This document shows, one piece after another, positions 23,172 to 35,533 of a DNA stretch of 64,000 nucleotides. The first letter of the stretch is position 1. The number at the start of each line of letters is the position of its first letter. The notes beneath the pieces are model-generated. The model did no database searches and was not told the origin of the DNA. It saw only the letters and a list, made by a program, of their open reading frames with translations. Origin of the DNA: Cymodocea nodosa (lineage: Eukaryota; Streptophyta; Magnoliopsida; Alismatales; Cymodoceaceae); the NCBI GenBank assembly GCA_036874045.1, contig CM072340.1, forward strand, positions 21,627,001-21,691,000. The letters are read 5' to 3'. The position numbers and the translations under genes were made by a program.

Positions 23172-26100
23172 TCACATCTGGGGTCTTGTCTGGACAACAG
23201 TAATCTTCCCATTTTTCACTACGCCTTCAATATCCTGTGGAGATCCATAGAGCTCCTCAATTACACTCCCGGTCCGAGCAATGCTAGAAAGGATCGAATT
23301 ACGGAAATAAGCATCCACAATCATTGGATCTGAAGTATAATCCAAAATCACTTCATCCTCCTTGTCCATGGGTACGCTGCAAACATCAAGCACTACCGTG
23401 TATTAGTAGAAAAACCCGCATGAATTTTGTTTTCAAAAATCCAAATGCTCATTAATTTGTGTAACATGTGTTTGCAGAGTGTGGAAACTTAACATAGTGC
23501 TGTAACATGCTGCAAATACACGGATGAAAAAGGGAATCTCATTACATAATTGTAAAAATTCAAACAATATGTCAACTAATGTATAGGCACTCAAGAATTC
23601 TGCAGTGTGAGCTATTTGACATAGACGACCTACTCCTTATCATTCAACTCAGGCTGCAAAGTAATAAACTTCACCTGTCATAAAGACCTGCGCCTGCATA
23701 TCCTTCTAAATCCTCACCATTGGAGTCAGATCTGAAGATAATTGATGGTCTAATGAACAAACCAATAGGCTTGCTAGGGTAACCAAGAACCTGTAAAAGG
23801 CAAATATATAATTAAAGGTGTTCTAGGAGAGAACATCTTTTGAAGCAGAAAAGAAAGCACTTGAAACATACAAAAAAAATATATTATATAAACATCCAGT
23901 CAATGCAAACATATAGAAAAATGCAATAAGTACAATAACCTTAGGGGAATTAAGATCATTTTTCTTGCAGACAAAACTCAAAGCACGGCCTGGGTAAGCT
24001 CCGACAAGTGTTTCGCCAAGGCCCCTAACTACCTATTGAAGGAAAACTTTAATATACACATTTTTAATTAAATAAAATAAGATGCAGATTTATTAACTGG
24101 AGGAATACCTCTGCATATATCTCTGATGAGTCTCCTGAAGATGGGTTAATTGTGTGAACTACGAAAGCATAGTCTGCACTAATAATTTCTTGCACTAATA
24201 CAGCCATACATAGGTACTCATGATCCAGTTTTGTTTTCCTTGTACTAAAATATGCCCTCTCATTCCACTTCGAAGACCAAACCTGATGTTCATAGATAAA
24301 GATCCAGAAATATTTACTTGAAATATCATATGAACTTATATAAACACACATACTATTTATAAAAAGACTATATAAACACAAATAGGTGATCCTTCCCCAA
24401 TGCATACAATGGAGAACAACATCATAACATAGTCAACAAGAAATGCTTCATTGTAAAAGAAATTTCAGATTAAATTACCTAAAAATTAGAGCAAGTATTG
24501 ATATTCACATATGGTTGTGTCCGCTGTAAATGAAAAGCAACTCCCTGAGTATACCATAATGTTGATGCTTTCACACTTTCACTTTCTTTTGGTTATAACA
24601 TTGATAAATAGAAAACCACTAGGATTGTCTCTTTTGGTTTCAGTAAGATGACCAAATTCAGGAAATAATTTTGTTTATATTTTACCTAAATTCATGTATA
24701 TTTTCTCTAACTTCGAAGAATATTTATTTTTTTGTAATATAATCATCAGCTCCAACTGAATTATTATTTTTGTACCTTTTTTATTGCTAACCATGCTTGT
24801 TCCCATCTACTGTCACCTTCACCACCAGGCCAAGGCATTCCCGATTCTTGCATTTTCAGCTTCAGCTCCTCAACCTGAAGGAAACAGTGGTTCTCATGAA
24901 TTATAATGTAAGCAGATTCATTGAAAGATAGCTGAGTAATTGGAAAAGCTAAAAGTGTATTTAATCTTTTTGAGTTTTCTGTCCAAAAGAAATTAGAAAA
25001 ATTTTGCAATAGCTCAACATTGGAAAAAGTGATGATAAAACTTGCATATATACAAGGAAAAACTTCTTTACTCAGTCCATTGATTTTGAGTTAGATATAT
25101 ACATCCCAATATAATATCATTACAAAAAATGGTCCAAAATCCACTGCATTCAAAAATGAAGGCACTTGTTGGAAATTCCCACAAGTGATGGGGAGAATTT
25201 GAATAATCCTACATTAGAAAGGATGAGACTCCGCACACACACACACATACACATATCTAAGAAGAGATCTCTTTACTCATAGTCAATGTAAAGTTGGATA
25301 TGCAAATTTCTATATGTAATCAAATACATTATCACTATCATTATCAAACGGTAAGCAATCAGATCCAAAAATGGTATTTATAATTGAATTTCCCACACAT
25401 CCACTTGATTAACACTTATAAGATCTATAAAAACACAAGCGAAGGAGAATATTGTAATAGTTTCACAATGAAAAAAGTAAAGACAAGACTTACATATATA
25501 TAAAAGAAGAAACTTCTTTACTCAAAGTCAATCGACTTTGAATTGAATATTTACATTTCAACCAAAATAAATTAGAAAAGTTTTCATTACCAGCTGAGAT
25601 GGTGCTTTTAGCTGCAGAACTTTTTCTCGAATTTCAGCAAGTGCCCAAAACTCTTCTTCATATAAATTGGTCTTTAGGGTCCGCAGTTTAGCTGCTATTT
25701 CCTACAAATAAAAAAATTACAAAAAATTATCAAATTGTAGATCACTTCTTTCTTACATTTTTTCTCTTTGCTTACTAAAAAGTTTTATATAGTTGTTATG
25801 ATTTTATACTATTTATTCTTGTTTATTAGGAAATATGAAGCATGACATGTCCTTGACTAAACAAAGAGGCTACAGATCACTTCTTCTTTTTATCCTTGCC
25901 TGATAAGAAGTTGCATATTATTGTTATGGTTTTAATACTTGTTTATCAGGAAACATGAAGCATGCCAAGTTCCTAAGTCACCTAAGGGTGCTTCGAGATG
26001 CCCATTGCTTGCAAGATCAACTTTCCATTGTAACGTATTCAAAGACATAAATGTGAAAAAGAATCCCAAAAAAAATTACCTTTTTTAATTCATAAATCGT

Positions 26101-29100
26101 TAAGATGTAGTAGTGCTAATCCATAGCACATGACACTACTACTGTTCAGTCCTGTTTGGCGTATATGCTTCTTGTTTGGAAAAAATTGGGCTTTAAGGTA
26201 ACATAAAGAAATTTTGATTGGATGACAATTGAGGACGCAATGCAACAATAGACCTTTTTTCTTTTCTTCTCCTTTGCATTAGATATCTTAACAAAAGTTA
26301 TCATCTAATAACCTACAGTTACAAATGCTGTACGACAAATATGGATTTGGGCTAAAAAAATGTTATATAAAGGATACCATTTTGTTGAATCTTGAATGTT
26401 CAAGTTCTTCACCAAAGTCAAAATGCATGGTATCCATATTATTGTCAGAAAATGTACCATTGCCTTTTACAATGAACTCAGAACATCTATTTGCCACTAA
26501 AGGATTTAGCATCTTATTCATTGATATGTGAGAAGAGAAGAGTTCTTTTCAAATGTTGTTAGAAGGTGACATACTTGAAAGTTTTCTACTCGTTTGCACT
26601 TGAAAGTGTACAAAAACCCACCTTATTTAAATCGTTAGATAAAACCTTTTCAAAGACACCAAACGGAAGAGCAACAGATGTTGGCACTCCAATCCATGAA
26701 GGCACTTTTCCTTGGAGGTAAGCAATATTCCGTGATTTAGCCCCAACCTTAAAAACCAGTTTGCACATTATGTTATCAAACTTTAACTAAACATCTGAAA
26801 ATGGCTAAACACCAAAAGCATTGCAAAGATACACAAAAAACACATTTAAATGTTATATTGGTAAAATTCATTGAACTAACCATATCGGGTGTGAACTCAT
26901 GCGAAGATATGGCATATTTGCCCCTGAACTGCTTTGTGTCCAGGGTTATAGGTGGTAAAGACTGATCCTCTTTCAGATTCTCTGAATTTCCATTAGAGAG
27001 TTCACTTTCCTTGATTGCACTAGAAATTTAGAAAAATAATGCAGATATGTAAGAAATGCAGAGATCAAACAAACAACTAACCATGATTGAAACAAATGAA
27101 CAAGGTTTACAAATTTATAACAGATTTAAATATAATTACCTATATACTATGTCAGAAGATGTGGGTTTTAAACTAAACAATTTTCCTTCATTCTGTTGAA
27201 GATCATTTAAAATGTTGGTGTCAAAGCAAGTGGCAAAGCAGACCTGTGGGCATATTTCAATTTCAGAATTGATAGGTCTAAGAAACAACAACATGGGTTT
27301 CAAAATGATGGTTTATCCACAAAATTGATGGGCATATATTAATAATAAATTTTACCTTGCAGTTTCTTGCTCGCACTGAAACATGAGATAAGACATCAGG
27401 CATGTCAGGGGTCAAAACTGCTACTGTACCATCTGGTATTTCTTCTTCTCCCTTTACACTTTTCGCAACTAAAATTGTTGGTTTTTTGTAGGACTTATTC
27501 TGAACAGAAAGCAATTCATCCACAATGACAATATATCCAGAAGCCTCATTAGGACTTATGACCTGCCAACTACACAAACATTTATTGTTAAGTTCCAATT
27601 CATAGAAAAGATTTACCCAGAAGATAAAACCAAATCACAATGAAATCATCTTCCCAGTGAATACATTATTAAATTATTTAACCAACCTCCCCAGATTAGC
27701 CACCCTCCGAAGAGTAGGATCAAGTCGATTTAGAAGTGCTGATAAAGCAGCAGCCGAACCAGCTCGAATCATTTCTTCAGTAAATATGCTTATCTGTGGA
27801 ATCAATTTTTTATAATAAAATAACTGAAAAACTCAATCATCAAACATATTTTAGATACGTACAGCCCATTGATCTACTCCTAGAAGTGAACCAAGGTACT
27901 CCGTGGATGGCTGCAAAATTTGCTGAGAGTGTTCAGCCATGCTTGACAGGGCAAGCCGGGTTCGATCAAGAAAAGACTTTGCAAATAGAGCCCATTGATC
28001 ATCTTTATGCTGTATCATTTCTAAAGCATAACACCATCCCTACATTCATTTGAATGAACAATAATATTTGAAGGAGATAAAATAATGAACAAATTATTGA
28101 AGCATAGCCAAAATCTTTGTCATCTATCTAACAAATATGAGTAAATTTCAGCATGGCAGAAAATTAGTTGACAAAGGAATGCATATATCGCAAGACAAAA
28201 AACTCTGATATAACAATAATAATTTCATCTATAATCTTGCTACATGTGATTGGCTATCCAATTTTTTTATAAAATATTCTATCTTTTGCCAAACCTTAGG
28301 TTAAATCATATAAATTTAAATTTTTTCTTACAATTCCTAATTAAGTATTTTAAGTCTAACTCTACTTCTTTCATTTTTTTTTATACTAATTAATTCTCCC
28401 CTCCTAGCTAGTACAATCTTTGGTCACCTACAGATTTAATCAAACCATCTAAATCGATTCTCTTATCTTATCTTCAATAAGTAGAACTCTTATTTTATTT
28501 CTAATAAAATCATTTTTTTAGTCTATCCCTTATAATATTATCACTCACTCACCTAAGCACACACATCTCAACAATACTAACATTTTGCATATAATCAAGT
28601 TTTATAGTCTAATGTTCCAAGTAATAAAGTATGGTCAGGCGAATAGTAGTTTCATAAAAATTTTCTTTTAATTTTAAAAGTATCCTCCTATCACATAACA
28701 TTTCAAAAGTATTTCTTCATCTCATTCACCCTACTTTAATTCTAAATAGCATTCTCTATAATTTCATCATTACTACTTATTATAATTTTTAAGTATTTAA
28801 AAATCTTACATTTATAAATATTATGACCATGTAAGTATAGACCTTTATTTTCATCAAACTTACATTCTATGTATTCAATTTTTAATCTACTCAATCTAAA
28901 TCCTTTGGACTCTAACACGTCTCTCCATAAATTTAATTTAGAACCAATTCTTAACTTATTTTCATCAATTAAAACAATGTCATCAGTAAATAGCATATAG
29001 TAAAGTATTTTTCCTTGAATTTCCTTGATTATTTCATCCATAATCATGACAAATAAATATGAAACAAAAATAATTTAACTGTTATGATGAATACAATCAA

Positions 29101-32100
29101 GCATTATCAACAATTAGCTCTCAAAGAAACAACTATGTTGTTAAAGGCAGCACTGAAAGTCTAACAAAGAACTGCAGTAGCGAACAAAAAGATCTAGCAA
29201 GGCACATGCAAGTTGTAGCTGTTCAACTTTCTATTTAAAAAGGCAAACTTTTTCAAAAATTCTTCTAGCATTATCTTAGTGAGGAAAATCAGGATAAAAC
29301 TGGAGTTGCATGAAAATAGTGACCTATTACCTTTAAGCAGTATATAAGATCCTCATTATCATCTGAAGAAATGGCCAAATTTTCGAGAACTAGAGTAACA
29401 AAGTACATTATTCTCTGTGATATAAGACATACAAGGGTTAAGTATGAACATAAAAAAATGAAAGCAATTAACCAAGGATTATGAATTAAAATTATTTGAC
29501 TGTTTTCCCCATGAAGGAAAAAGAAAGTTAAAATTTACTTTGCAACAGCATTTGAAAAATAAGGTGCATTTTATATCACATGGAAGTTAAGAGAATCCTG
29601 ACAAGAAATGCTAACCTCTGGGCTGGCATTATGTAGCTTCTCATATCCCCTTTCAATGGCAGTTCTAACAGTAGAATCAAGGGCAATGTCCAAAAATAAA
29701 AGATCTTTCAAGCGTTCATGAGGATTCTCGAGAAGAGGTCGAAGCTCCTCCCGTGCCTCAAGCAAAGCCTACATCATTATATTTCTCAAATTTAACCATT
29801 AGATAAAATATTCTTCATGGATGTGTAAATGCACACACTTTAAAGATTGTTAGTTTTTATAAACGTGAAAGACTGACAGTTTCTCACCTCAACCAATGTC
29901 TCCACATCTTTATCTTCAACATGATCAACAATAAATCGAAGAAGTTCCTGTTAAGGTAGTTCCACGGGTACATAGGGGTTAGGATAGACCAAATAAATAT
30001 ACTGTAGGAAAAAGAGAAAGATACGTTGAGTACTCACAGGAAATCCTGATGGTAATCCTCTTACAGGATTTATTTGGACACCAACCATAAAACCTTCACC
30101 CTAATATGCAAGAAGATAAATTTCTAAGAACCATAAACAATTTGAAAAAGGACAAAGAAGATCGTTTACCTTAGCACTATAACCCAAGCAGGTGGCAATA
30201 GCAGACTCAAGATCTGCACCTGAGTGAACTGCCTGAAAGTATAGATTAAAGAAACAAGATAATCACAATTTTGATAATAAGAAAATTATACAAAATCAAC
30301 ATCTATCACCACCACCACCAATGCTATTTTAGTCTTAACTTTCTTTGATATTTTTAAGAAAATGGTTGATTTCATTGTGGTGACAATGGGAATTGTATAG
30401 ATCCATGTTTTCCTGAACCATACAGACTTACCACCTTTTGATTTCCTTGGATGATAATAAAGACAAATATAAAGTAAAACAAACCTCCTTCCTTCTAGTG
30501 AAGGGCATTGCCATGAATTTTTAAATTGGAAATTGTTTAGTGACAAAGGTATAGGAAAAGATGCCAATCATGCCTAAAAGTCCTTTTATACGTAGAAGAT
30601 GGTGACCTTCAAGGTTCTTGTGTAGTGTCCCAGGTCACGCAAAAGACCCTCCTTCTGATTACTTCTGAAATTGGGCTCAGAATGAATTGCTCGATCATAA
30701 CTTAATAGTCTTTCTTTTGTTATGCCATTTGACATCAGGGTGTTCCAGTAAACATTGATATCAAAGCCACTGTTAATATAATCAATAAGTGCCTACAAAA
30801 GGAGCACAATAAGTTTATTGTATGGATGAAAACCTATTAAACTGCAACTCATTTCCTAACAGAAGTTACCTGGCAGATTACCACATCATCAGGACTAGTA
30901 TTGTTATGAAGCTTCTGATGCCATTCTTCCATCATCCCACCCTTGCAGTCGTTGTTTCTCTTTAGTAAACAAGAATCCATTGTGCAAAAAGTCATCATAA
31001 TCCATACCCATAATCATAACTGGAAAATGAAAATGAGAGAATCTGTCATTTTTTTCATTGGTTGAATATATGCACCTGGATTACTAGAATCTCATCTCGT
31101 ATCCTTTGGCCAACATCTCCTTCTCCACCCCGACCAACAGTTGACAAGATCATTCGTATTATTTCCCTATGTTGGGGATATCTTTCATATGCATTTTGAA
31201 GCAAATCTGTGAGTCTATCCTGTGCTTTGCTGATTTCACTGCATTTAAGAAAATAAACATGTAAAAATGATTGCAAACAATGAAATTTCAAAACTTTCAT
31301 TTATTATGGTATTTTAGATAAGAATTTAAATCCATTCGGTGAGATGAGTTTAGGACAGATATTCCATCAAATCAGATGAAAAAAATGCAAAAATAGGCAC
31401 TAAAATATATTAGCAGACTTCCTGAGAAAGAAAATAGAATTTGAGGTGATACATATTGGTAGAAACAAGTTTTCTATACTGTTTAAAAATTACCGAGGTT
31501 TCACATTGTAATTTTTGTTCCACACAAGCTGCCTTGTAGCCATAAACCTCATCCACACAAGCATTCCTATAAAGCCCAACTTCCCCTCATCTCTGACTTT
31601 CTCCATCAAGTCAGAAGCTATATTAAATCTGCAACATAAACATTATTATTATTATTCATAAACATTTCAAGTGTTACTTGCCATCAGCAAAAAATCTAAA
31701 TAGTGCATAGTACAATAAAAAGAGATTTGCAAAAGCATCAGATTTGGTTCCAATTGTAATGATGAACCACCAATATGCAAAAAGAACAACCAAAAAAGGA
31801 AGAATGATATGAAAAGTGAACAAGAAAACACATTAATATGATTGTACATACCTATGCATAAAGGACCTCTCGGCCTCACTCTCTAACTCTGCTATTCTAT
31901 GCAACAAGGACTTGGCAGTACACTTGCCATCGCCAATTTCCTTTATAGACAAAAAGCACATATTTTGCAGTGAAGTATGTCAAGGTCAAAATTTGAACTA
32001 CTAATCCAATTGCATGGTCAAGTATGCAAAACAAGAAAAAACCTTTTTCATCTTCATTTCTTCTGCATTAATTTCAACATAGAAGTCAGATCCATTGTTC

Positions 32101-35100
32101 TTCATCCAGTGTCCATCAGTGTGAATGACAAAAGGCAGCCCATCAAAATCAGAACCATTGATCTCTAATTCCACAGTTTGTACCTAAATATTAAGAGGAA
32201 CAATTAATCATCTTGGTACGGTATTGAACAATGTAAACCCACATGCTGTTGAAGATATGTGTCTAATAGGACAAAATACAAAATTTAATATTAACCTGAT
32301 CAAAGTCAAATGATTCTTCCAAGGAATGCTTGCTAAATGGTGTCTCACATGCTTTGCCTAGCAAAACTGAGTTTGGGGGTGCCACATCTGAAGGAGGTAA
32401 CTGCATGCGATAAGAAAGATCAGACACAAACATCAATACATGAGAATAGTAATAAAAACTTTTTTAGTACAGGTAAGCAATTGTGCAATACCTAAATAAT
32501 AGATTGGTAGGAAACCAAACAAAACAAACGAATGAAGTTGAAACTCACCATCCATTCTCTAGACTTCCTAGATAAACCCCAGTGAAGAACAAGTGGTCCA
32601 CTATGATCTGTGGCCAAACAGACCTTTGTCTTTCCATATGAACTTGTGACAAGAACCTTCAGGGTAAGAATATAAATTCAGTATTTTGTATAGGATCAGA
32701 AACTGACATGTTTATATCAAAAAAATGGAAATCTCTAACCAGAAGTTCTCTGCTTTCCAGCTTAAACATTTTCTTATTCAAAACAAGGCCACCATCATGC
32801 TCTATCTTGGCATCAGAAAAAAGGTCTAGACTTGATGCAGCATTTGTGGGAAGAACACTCGTCTCATCAAAGATATCAGGGGAATATTTGTTTAGCAGCT
32901 TCATTACATCCCACTTTTTGCGACAGATTTTTTTCTTGGCTACGTAATTCTTGTTCTCCATTTGCTTAGAAACTTTTATTTGGATGTTTCCTTCTAATAA
33001 CTTCCTTCTTAACTCATCAACAGAGAGGCCGTTGTCTAATTCAAGTTGCAGTTTTTTTCTAGTTTCCTCAAATTCCATCTATTCAAAGAATTTGAGTCTC
33101 CAAAATCAATAATAATATTAATGATGAGATCCAAAGGAAAGGCAGGACAAATTAACAAAAAAAAGGGACACAACCAAGAGTTACCTTTTGCTTCTCTTGT
33201 GAATAATTTGGTTTCCCAGCCTTTTCCCACCTTTTGTATGCTTGTACTTGTACAAGATCATCAGGTACACATTGTGATATTGCGCCATTATTACTATGTC
33301 TATTCTTTTCAAATTTAGGGATCTCCTTAGCACTATTATTGCTCTTTGTCAGCTTAGTTCGAAGTTCATCAACTGAAATGCCTCTAGAAATTTCCTCCTC
33401 CAACTCAAATTGAGCTGCCACATACTCCTCCTGAAAGTGTAAAACAATCACTTTTTCATTTCTGACACTATACACACAAGAAAGAATATATCACTGAAAA
33501 ATATCATAACACAACTATGTGATTCATTTTCTCAAGATGTGTGGAAATCAGGACACGTTGATGTAGTGGGGTAACTAAAATATACCACTTACCTAGCTGT
33601 CACAAACTGTCATTGTATTACTGGTATAAAATGTGAAAGAATAACAGAAAAAAACTGATACAATGAGCCATCCACAGTGAATCTGGAATCCATATCTAGA
33701 TGGTTCTCATCCACACACTTGACAAAGGGTTTCACCAGCAAGGACCAAAAAAATAATTGCTTCACACTGCATGCAAGAGATAACTACATCGCAGTGTATA
33801 CTTTAATGTGATGCATTAACTTCTTACGATTCAGATGTACTACAACAAAACCCTCGTGTGTTTTTATGGCAATATATATATGATATAACTGAGTAAATAT
33901 GTCTCTAATAATGTGTTCATCACTTGCAGGAATGTTGATGAACTTGAGTTACAGTATGGGATAAAGCAACGTCCTCGACAACTCTACCTTTTCCTGAGCT
34001 TGTGTATAGTTCTGTCTGCCATTCCTTTCCCACCTCAAATATGCTTGAATCTGAACAAGATCCTCTGGGGGAGTGATATCTTGACTTCTAAGAACCGGAG
34101 CAATTGGATCTAGTTTATCTTTCTTGGGCAATAATATTTGGAAATTATGGCCATTATCTTTGTACCTACCAACAAGAAAATGATTGATCTCAGGACATGG
34201 AAAATACTATGGAAAAAACAATTATCACAAATGTTCATCATGAATTACCATTTATGCAGAGCTTCGTCAAAAATAAGAAACTCTATGCCTTGAATCCCAT
34301 ACTCAAGCTCTAGTTTCAGGATGGAGTTGGAATCAGACTGTTGTACACAGGCGAAATGCATCAGTTCCACCGATAAAGACAAGTTATGGGAAAATGCATA
34401 AAAGTAATTAAAGCACAGAAATCAGAGATGCTGCACTACAACAATTCAAACACTCACTCTCACAAATGGTGTCCTAAGTGCCTTATCTTTGTATTTTCTC
34501 GTTCCATTGGGATAATTAGCAGGAATAATCCACTCTCTGAACGTTGCAAATACAAACACATTAAAGGTTGCAATCCAAATGGTTGGAAAAGACAATAAAT
34601 TAAGGAAAAAGAAATCAACAAAGCAGGTGTTAAAAGGCTCACTTCCGTCTCTCAGCAATTGCACCCCAGTGAAGGAAGAGGGAGCTACTGCTATTTGTAA
34701 TCTTGATCTCTATTTGCGATGGATACGGCGAAGGTGGAGCCGCAACCGTAAGCTATTTAGGGAAGTATGGTTAGAGGTTCAAATCTTTCCTTTCCTTCTG
34801 AATCTAAAAACATTGGGAGCATAGAATACCTGAAGTTCAGAGTGATGATCAATATTGAATTTCCTTGAGATCTGCCACAAGCAAAATTTCCCCATTAGCA
34901 ATGAACGGTTTAAAAGAATGTAGGAACAATCCATGGAGTTCCTGCAACTACCACTCCATAATTCTTTCAAATGTCCATGTTTATGCGTTTTCGTTGATTT
35001 TGGTTGACTGTTTTGCATAATGCACCAATACCTTCGTAGGAGCCTTTTGGTCTTTTGTTCTGATATAGTAAGTGACCAAGCAAAGTGAAGAAAACACCCA

Positions 35101-35533
35101 CCGACATGAATAAGGTCGAATATAACTTTAACCTCAGCCCAATTCCCTACGGTACTATCAACCAGCACCACATTTATACACGTATTTTATGAGAAGGTTA
35201 TTAGGTAAAAGGGCTTTACCTCCCTAGATTTGGTAGTTAATCGACAAGTAGACGAGACACTGAAATCACCTCTGATGCCGGATCAATTGCCAACACCGCG
35301 CGAGTGGTGGCAGCGGCTCTGCCCATTTCTCTCGACGACAACCTGGTGGCTATCGCCGCCGCGGTGAGGTTGTAGTTACTGCTGTTGTAGAGAAATCTGT
35401 TACGAAGCAGAGCCTGTCTATGGCGTTTTTTGAAGGGCAGTGAGAGGAGACTCGGTCTCGCTCGCGCTCGTGGACGCGTCAGGGGGGCGGCGGGATGGAA
35501 CAGAGCTTGAGCCGGAGCACTGCCACTGCTCAT
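23172..35533 (-). CDS. GWD1: Alpha-glucan, water dikinase, chloroplastic (starch dikinase R1/SEX1)
   Basis: Thirty-three exons keep phase throughout (5' exons 35533-35270, 34871-34830, 34752-34643, 34536-34458; 3' exons 24282-24109, 24032-23940, 23790-23675, 23376-23172), giving 1483 aa against 1464 for potato R1. The enzyme transfers the beta-phosphate of ATP to C6 of glucosyl residues in amylopectin, which opens the granule for degradation. It has an Arg/Ser/Ala-rich plastid transit peptide, two CBM45 starch-binding modules (SSSLFLHWGAI near residue 125 and GPLVLHWGLS near 470), and a phosphohistidine domain with catalytic His1086 in MPDVLSHVSVRARN. The redox-sensitive CFATC pair follows directly (Cys1097, Cys1101), and then the C-terminal nucleotide-binding domain (SMxIFRSDSNGEDLEGYAGAG-like, ending QTRPQM). 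No stop, frameshift or missing exon was seen. An RTE fragment lies in intron 21 (28040-29330). Exon 24 reads RNCK where potato has RNGK. Confidence 0.96.
28250..29047 (-). mobile_element. RTE-type LINE 3' half fragment (copy 2)
   Basis: This is inside GWD intron 21. Minus-strand translation gives MIMDEIIKEIQGKI, then LFTDDIVLIDENK (the catalytic F/LxDD box, here FTDD), ESKGFRLSRLKIEYIEC and the usual RTE tail near 28.45-28.56 kb (NIIRDRLKK, then IDLDGLIK). These are diagnostic for plant RTE-clade reverse transcriptases. Stops occur in the tail. It is in the same orientation as the host gene and as the copy at 12.5 kb, with which it shares its last 300 bp. Confidence 0.85.
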
